NCBI GenBank assembly: GCA_021927905.1
Contig: BLLK01000047.1
Coordinates: 3,286,001-3,350,000 of the forward strand
Source of the DNA: Chaetoceros tenuissimus
Lineage: Eukaryota; Bacillariophyta; Thalassiosirophyceae; Chaetocerotales; Chaetocerotaceae
Direction: 5' to 3'
DNA length: 64,000 nt
This document shows positions 63,058-64,000 of the stretch, one piece after another. A program made the position numbers and the translations under genes. A model generated the notes under the pieces. That model saw only the letters and a list, made by a program, of their open reading frames with translations, was not told the DNA's origin and made no database searches. How positions within the stretch are numbered: position 1 is the stretch's first letter; each line of letters starts with the position of its first letter.

Positions 63058-64000
63058 TTACAATTTCAATCTCCATGTGTGGAATCCATTTGATTCTCCT
63101 ATGAGTAAAAGATATTCACCGGAATCATTGATCTCAACACATTCAATGCTAAAGATTGATTGATCCTTCCCAACTTCAGCACAAGTATCCAAAAGTTTAG
63201 TACTAATGCAACCTTCTCGTCGGCTCAGCTCAACAATCCGGACAGATCCTTCAGAATTACCGACGGCAAATGTAGCATGATCTTTACTCTCCGTTAAAAT
63301 GCAGATTGCAGTTAGTTTCGTTACCTTCTCTGAATATTCTTTGAAGTCTTTCATATCAAACAAATACGATTCCCATTCATCAAAGTTCGAATGCTTTTTA
63401 TTTCTTCCGTCCAAACATCGAATACAACCGTCGCTGCCTACAGACAAAACAGTGTCAAATATATCACATATGGCTACAGCATTCACTCTGCCCTCATGGC
63501 AAGCGACAGCTTCTACACATTCATTATCAATATGTCCACTTGATATTTTCCATCGATGCAATCTACCGTCTACACCCCCAGCAAACAGGAATCTATCACA
63601 ATAAGAAGTAGATAAAGTATTGGTAACTCCAAGACATAAAAGATCGCTAGACAACGTGCAACCCATATCAATAGATGAATCAATTTTTAATTTCTTTTCA
63701 TGTAACCATTCACCTTCGCTATTTCTCCAAATCTCAATGCAATTACAACCAATACTACATAAATACTGAACCATTTCATCCTCATTTTCGGAATTTCGAG
63801 CTATAAAGTAAGCCATACTCTTTACCCATCCAGTATGCGCTCCCAATTGACTGATAACTTGAAAATCTGGAAAACCAGAAGATGAAGACCCATCACTGGA
63901 CTGTGTTTGTACTCTGCTCCATACAGTGACAAATCGATCGCCTCCACCGCACATTATTGTAAAATCATCTGATTCTTTTTCATTGGGTATAATTTGCATG
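63058..64000 (-). CDS. WD40-repeat protein, 3' part (5' end outside window)
   Basis: 313 residues from an internal or initial ATG at 63999 to the stop at 63058. It shows repeated beta-propeller blades: TIMCGGGDRFVTVWSR, FLFAGGVDGRLHRWKI, TVLSVGSDGCIRCLD, FAVGNSEGSVRIVEL and a last YLLLIGESNGFHTWRLK. Blades are typical G-H...W-D units with relaxed W-D. WD40 propellers are binding platforms. The protein probably continues upstream beyond the window. No more precise family is evident. Confidence 0.75.
   Translation of the reverse strand, partial: MQIIPNEKESDDFTIMCGGGDRFVTVWSRVQTQSSDGSSSSGFPDFQVISQLGAHTGWVKSMAYFIARNSENEDEMVQYLCSIGCNCIEIWRNSEGEWLHEKKLKIDSSIDMGCTLSSDLLCLGVTNTLSTSYCDRFLFAGGVDGRLHRWKISSGHIDNECVEAVACHEGRVNAVAICDIFDTVLSVGSDGCIRCLDGRNKKHSNFDEWESYLFDMKDFKEYSEKVTKLTAICILTESKDHATFAVGNSEGSVRIVELSRREGCISTKLLDTCAEVGKDQSIFSIECVEINDSGEYLLLIGESNGFHTWRLKL

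Noticed and set aside
1-64000. CRISPR arrays, bacterial operons, LTR or viral elements
   Set aside because: No spaced short repeats, no LTR pairs, and no reverse transcriptase, integrase or capsid-like frames seen.

Overview
The window is nuclear DNA of a eukaryotic microalga, most likely a diatom. The evidence is: compact genes on both strands with few short GT-AG introns (mostly 60-110 bp); a plastid-type bipartite presequence with a D-A-F cleavage motif (56259..57446); a Chlamydomonas/CCDC153-like ciliary coiled coil (11201..11776), which would fit a centric diatom with flagellated sperm; a family-type diatom 7TM receptor; and T-S-A-P-V-rich secreted proteins. AT-rich base use suggests something like Chaetoceros, but the species is inference only. 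There are no operons, ribosome binding sites, CRISPR arrays, LTR elements or viral genes.

Layout. 0-5 kb: the end of a RING protein and a large F-box/kinase-like fusion gene. 5.4-13.2 kb: a gene-poor stretch with a tRNA-Ser(UGA), a family of tRNA-headed repeats (candidate SINE), two conspicuous hairpins, a frame-broken MYND-finger gene and a small coiled-coil gene. 13.2-24 kb: a Cys-rich zinc-finger protein, a PH/PDZ-like coiled-coil protein, translation release factor eRF3, an ABCG half-transporter and eIF2 alpha. 24-31 kb: a 1469-residue protein joining an indoleamine-dioxygenase-like domain to an FAD/NADPH reductase and a cytochrome b5, bounded by two direct copies of a ~300-360 bp segment; the right copy is the end of a two-membrane-helix (SLATT-like) gene. 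31-41 kb: a run of core genes (ribosomal P1, TRM112, CMC2, cytochrome c1, SPC25), an L-galactose-dehydrogenase-like reductase and a 7TM receptor. 40-46 kb: a PH-like/coiled-coil gene and a myosin whose tail can be spliced to two different ends. 46-64 kb: complex I LYR subunit, Mediator Med10, a GT64 glycosyltransferase, an apyrase, a C3H/F-box protein, a plastid M41-like protease homologue without AAA domain, a Qbc-SNARE fused to a beta-trefoil-like domain, a secreted heme peroxidase, a ubiquitin-like protein and a WD40 protein cut by the window edge.

Gene models below are my own splices: each intron quoted has GT..AG ends and restores an open frame and a family-consistent protein. Themes: several mitochondrial respiratory-chain genes (CYT1, CMC2, NDUFB9), translation genes (eRF3, eIF2 alpha, P1, TRM112), and four fusion proteins that look unusual. 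The best candidates for new biology are the self-contained IDO-reductase-b5 enzyme (25175..29649) and the eRF3 leader, which carries an in-frame AUG and UAG stop directly upstream of the main AUG after splicing (18230..18534).
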